Source: JAALKW01 sp033791145 (GTDB taxonomy: Bacteria > Pseudomonadota > Gammaproteobacteria > Legionellales > Legionellaceae). From it: 7,639 nt of DNA. The translations under genes were made by a program, and so were the position numbers. The notes under the pieces are model-generated. The model was not told the DNA's origin. It ran no database searches and saw only the letters and a program-made list of their open reading frames with translations. Numbering within the stretch: the stretch's first letter is position 1; each line of letters opens with the position of its first letter. The stretch lies in contig JASJHH010000029.1 in the NCBI GenBank assembly GCA_033791145.1, forward strand, positions 1-7,639, read 5' to 3'. Of this stretch, positions 6,161 through 7,639 are shown in pieces.

Positions 6161-7639
6161 CATTAGGCACCACATCTTGTGTTAAGTATTCATATAATCT
6201 AGCACCATTTGCAAAGGATGAGGTAAAGCCTGCATACCCTGAGGATGCATTGCAAAAATAAAAATTCTCCAATGATGTTTTAAAGCTTAAGCGATTTAAA
6301 CGCGTATTTTGGGGCGTCATGTTTGATCCGTAAGAATTGCCTTCCGGTGCAAAACAAAAGCTTTCATTTGTGGTTGGACTCCCCAACATTTTAAAACAAA
6401 TATGCTCTCTAAAATTTGGCACGTAATGCTTTTCAATACTATCTAGCATGGCGTTATAAATCTGTTTTTTTCGCTGAAGATAATCTTTTTGATTTCTTAA
6501 TTTGAGGTCTTTAAAATGGCTGTAATTGGCCACTGTTAATAATTGGAAAATTTGATGCCCTGGCGGGCATCCCGTGGGATCGTTCGAAACCAGGGAGGGC
6601 GTCGTCATAGCAAAAGATGGTTTTGTATAATTATTTTTATAATACATATCATCAAATACCTGATTGATATCAGTTTGTTCAGAATGAAAAAGATTCCAGT
6701 CTCCAAAGCCATGATCACGTAAATCAATATCTTTAACAGCTCCATACACAACAAAATTTGAATAGGAGTAATCATAGCTCAGTTGCTTACGGAGCCGGGA
6801 TGAAAAATGCTGCATACCTATCATGGAGGCGGCTTGTTTAGGATCGAAATTACAGATAATTTGTTTGGCAGTGTACTCTGTTAGTTGATTGGGGTTATTC
6901 ATATCAACAGTTGTAACAGAGCTAACATTTTTTTTATTAATAGTAAGTTGAGTCACTTTTTGGTTATAAATAATTTCGCCTTTGTTTGCTTTAATACAAG
7001 CAACTAATTCTTGAATCACGTGCTCAAAATGATTTTTAGGATAATATGCGCCCCGCATATAACCATCAAATAAAATTAACCAACAGTAAAAACTTAATTG
7101 ATTCGGGGGCAGTAAAAAATCATGCCACTGTGAGGCCAGAAGGCTTTGTGCGGCTTTTGGGAGTTTAAAACAATCAAAAACTTGTTGTAGTGTTTTTCCA
7201 TAAAACTTCAAAAGAGGTAACTTAGTATGGCTTTTGAATAGATGTTTAATTGCTGAGGTGCCGGATGGTTTATTGGTGTGGTTTGCGAGATGAGCCAGTT
7301 GTTGGATGGCGGTTAAAAATTTTGTAATAGCAGCTTTATCGCTCGGGAATAATTGATTGAGCCGTTCGTTCAGCAGGTTATAGTCATTGGGAATATCTAA
7401 GGAAAAACCGGGCAGACGCATATGATCAAACCCGTCTGTATTGTATTGAACAAACGGTATTTTTTCATGCAAGTTCAGTTTTTTAAGTATTCGATGGACC
7501 CGCTCACCTTCACCACAATCCCAAACATAGTGTAATTGCGCATTAAAATGATAGGCATGCTCCGCTGAGCCTTCAGTGAAAGTATGACCAAAGCCACCAG
7601 GAAACTCATGCGCTTCAATGATGGTCACCTGATGCCCAC
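6153..7639 (-). CDS. Phytoene desaturase / RetSat / carotenoid isomerase-like FAD oxidoreductase, 5' partial
   Basis: The family (COG1233; CrtI, CrtISO, all-trans-retinol 13,14-reductase) desaturates, isomerises or saturates conjugated double bonds in isoprenoid lipids using FAD. The reading frame stays open to the window edge (GHQ precedes the GTG at 7628), and the N-terminal GxGxxG dinucleotide motif is missing, so the true start lies beyond base 7639. Counting from that GTG, TIIEAHEFPGGFGHTF (2-17) holds the acidic ribose contact and the GG..TF signature that follows it. IICNFDP (257-263) is a conserved core strand. LGSPTTNESFCFAPEGNSYG (415-434) is the family's substrate-domain hallmark, and FCNASSGYAGFTSSFANGARL (458-478) is the C-terminal FAD motif. 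About 494 residues are visible and perhaps 20-35 are missing, giving the usual family length of about 500-530. It is the most upstream gene visible in the operon. Family is confident; substrate is not known, and a classical carotenoid pathway is not in view. Confidence 0.93.
   Translation of the reverse strand, partial: GHQVTIIEAHEFPGGFGHTFTEGSAEHAYHFNAQLHYVWDCGEGERVHRILKKLNLHEKIPFVQYNTDGFDHMRLPGFSLDIPNDYNLLNERLNQLFPSDKAAITKFLTAIQQLAHLANHTNKPSGTSAIKHLFKSHTKLPLLKFYGKTLQQVFDCFKLPKAAQSLLASQWHDFLLPPNQLSFYCWLILFDGYMRGAYYPKNHFEHVIQELVACIKANKGEIIYNQKVTQLTINKKNVSSVTTVDMNNPNQLTEYTAKQIICNFDPKQAASMIGMQHFSSRLRKQLSYDYSYSNFVVYGAVKDIDLRDHGFGDWNLFHSEQTDINQVFDDMYYKNNYTKPSFAMTTPSLVSNDPTGCPPGHQIFQLLTVANYSHFKDLKLRNQKDYLQRKKQIYNAMLDSIEKHYVPNFREHICFKMLGSPTTNESFCFAPEGNSYGSNMTPQNTRLNRLSFKTSLENFYFCNASSGYAGFTSSFANGARLYEYLTQDVVPNDV

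Noticed and set aside
6161..6175. Longer MWCLM N-terminus for the COG2907-type protein
   Set aside because: The ATG at 6175 has no ribosome site, increases the overlap with the upstream gene to 23 bases, and adds residues that are not part of the flavin-binding fold. It cannot be wholly excluded.
7626..7628. GTG as the start codon of the RetSat-like gene
   Set aside because: The frame is open upstream to the window edge (codons for G, H and Q), and the conserved N-terminal GxGxxG motif would be lost. The gene is simply cut by the window.
3609..7639. A classical carotenoid biosynthesis cluster
   Set aside because: No phytoene synthase, lycopene cyclase or GGPP synthase is visible, and a sterol reductase is not part of such clusters. 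One CrtI-like fold is not enough.

Overview
The window looks like a chromosomal segment of an AT-rich gammaproteobacterium that lives inside protozoa, most likely Legionella or a close relative in the Legionellales. Three things suggest this. The first gene reads like a large Legionella-type effector. The lemA/htpX-type pair has a form common in that group. The window also carries a eukaryote-type sterol reductase, a gene class known in a few amoeba- or vacuole-dwelling bacteria (Coxiella, Protochlamydia, some Legionella). No rRNA, tRNA, CRISPR array or insertion sequence is visible. The genus assignment is inference from gene content only.

Layout. On the + strand, bases 6-1889 hold a 627-residue cytosolic protein that I do not recognise by name. 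Its middle resembles the nucleotide-sugar half of a GT-B glycosyltransferase, and it ends in a helical, charged tail. After 85 bases containing a TATAAT box, a small hairpin and a strong GGAGGAG ribosome site come lemA (1975-2553) and an HtpX-like M48 membrane zinc protease (2566-3612). These two are 12 bases apart and clearly form an operon for envelope protein quality control.

On the - strand, read from the right edge leftwards, is a tightly packed three-gene operon. It begins with a phytoene-desaturase/RetSat/CrtISO-type FAD oxidoreductase (6153 to beyond 7639, 5' end cut off by the window). Next is a COG2907-type FAD amine-oxidase-fold enzyme (4892-6160). Last is a polytopic sterol reductase of the ERG4/ERG24/DHCR7 family (3609-4895) whose signature residues look most like the ERG4 branch. 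The reading frames overlap by 8 (or 11) and 4 bases, so they are probably translationally coupled. The operon converges on the protease gene, and the two stop codons share bases 3609-3612, leaving no room for a terminator.

How they may work together. All three - strand products belong to families that reduce, isomerise or oxidise carbon-carbon bonds of lipids, mainly isoprenoids. The simplest reading is a small pathway that remodels double bonds in a sterol or polyprenoid. Because no sterol-building genes (squalene epoxidase, oxidosqualene cyclase) are in view, the substrate may well come from the eukaryotic host. This three-gene association is the most interesting item here; its function is inference, not something the sequence proves.
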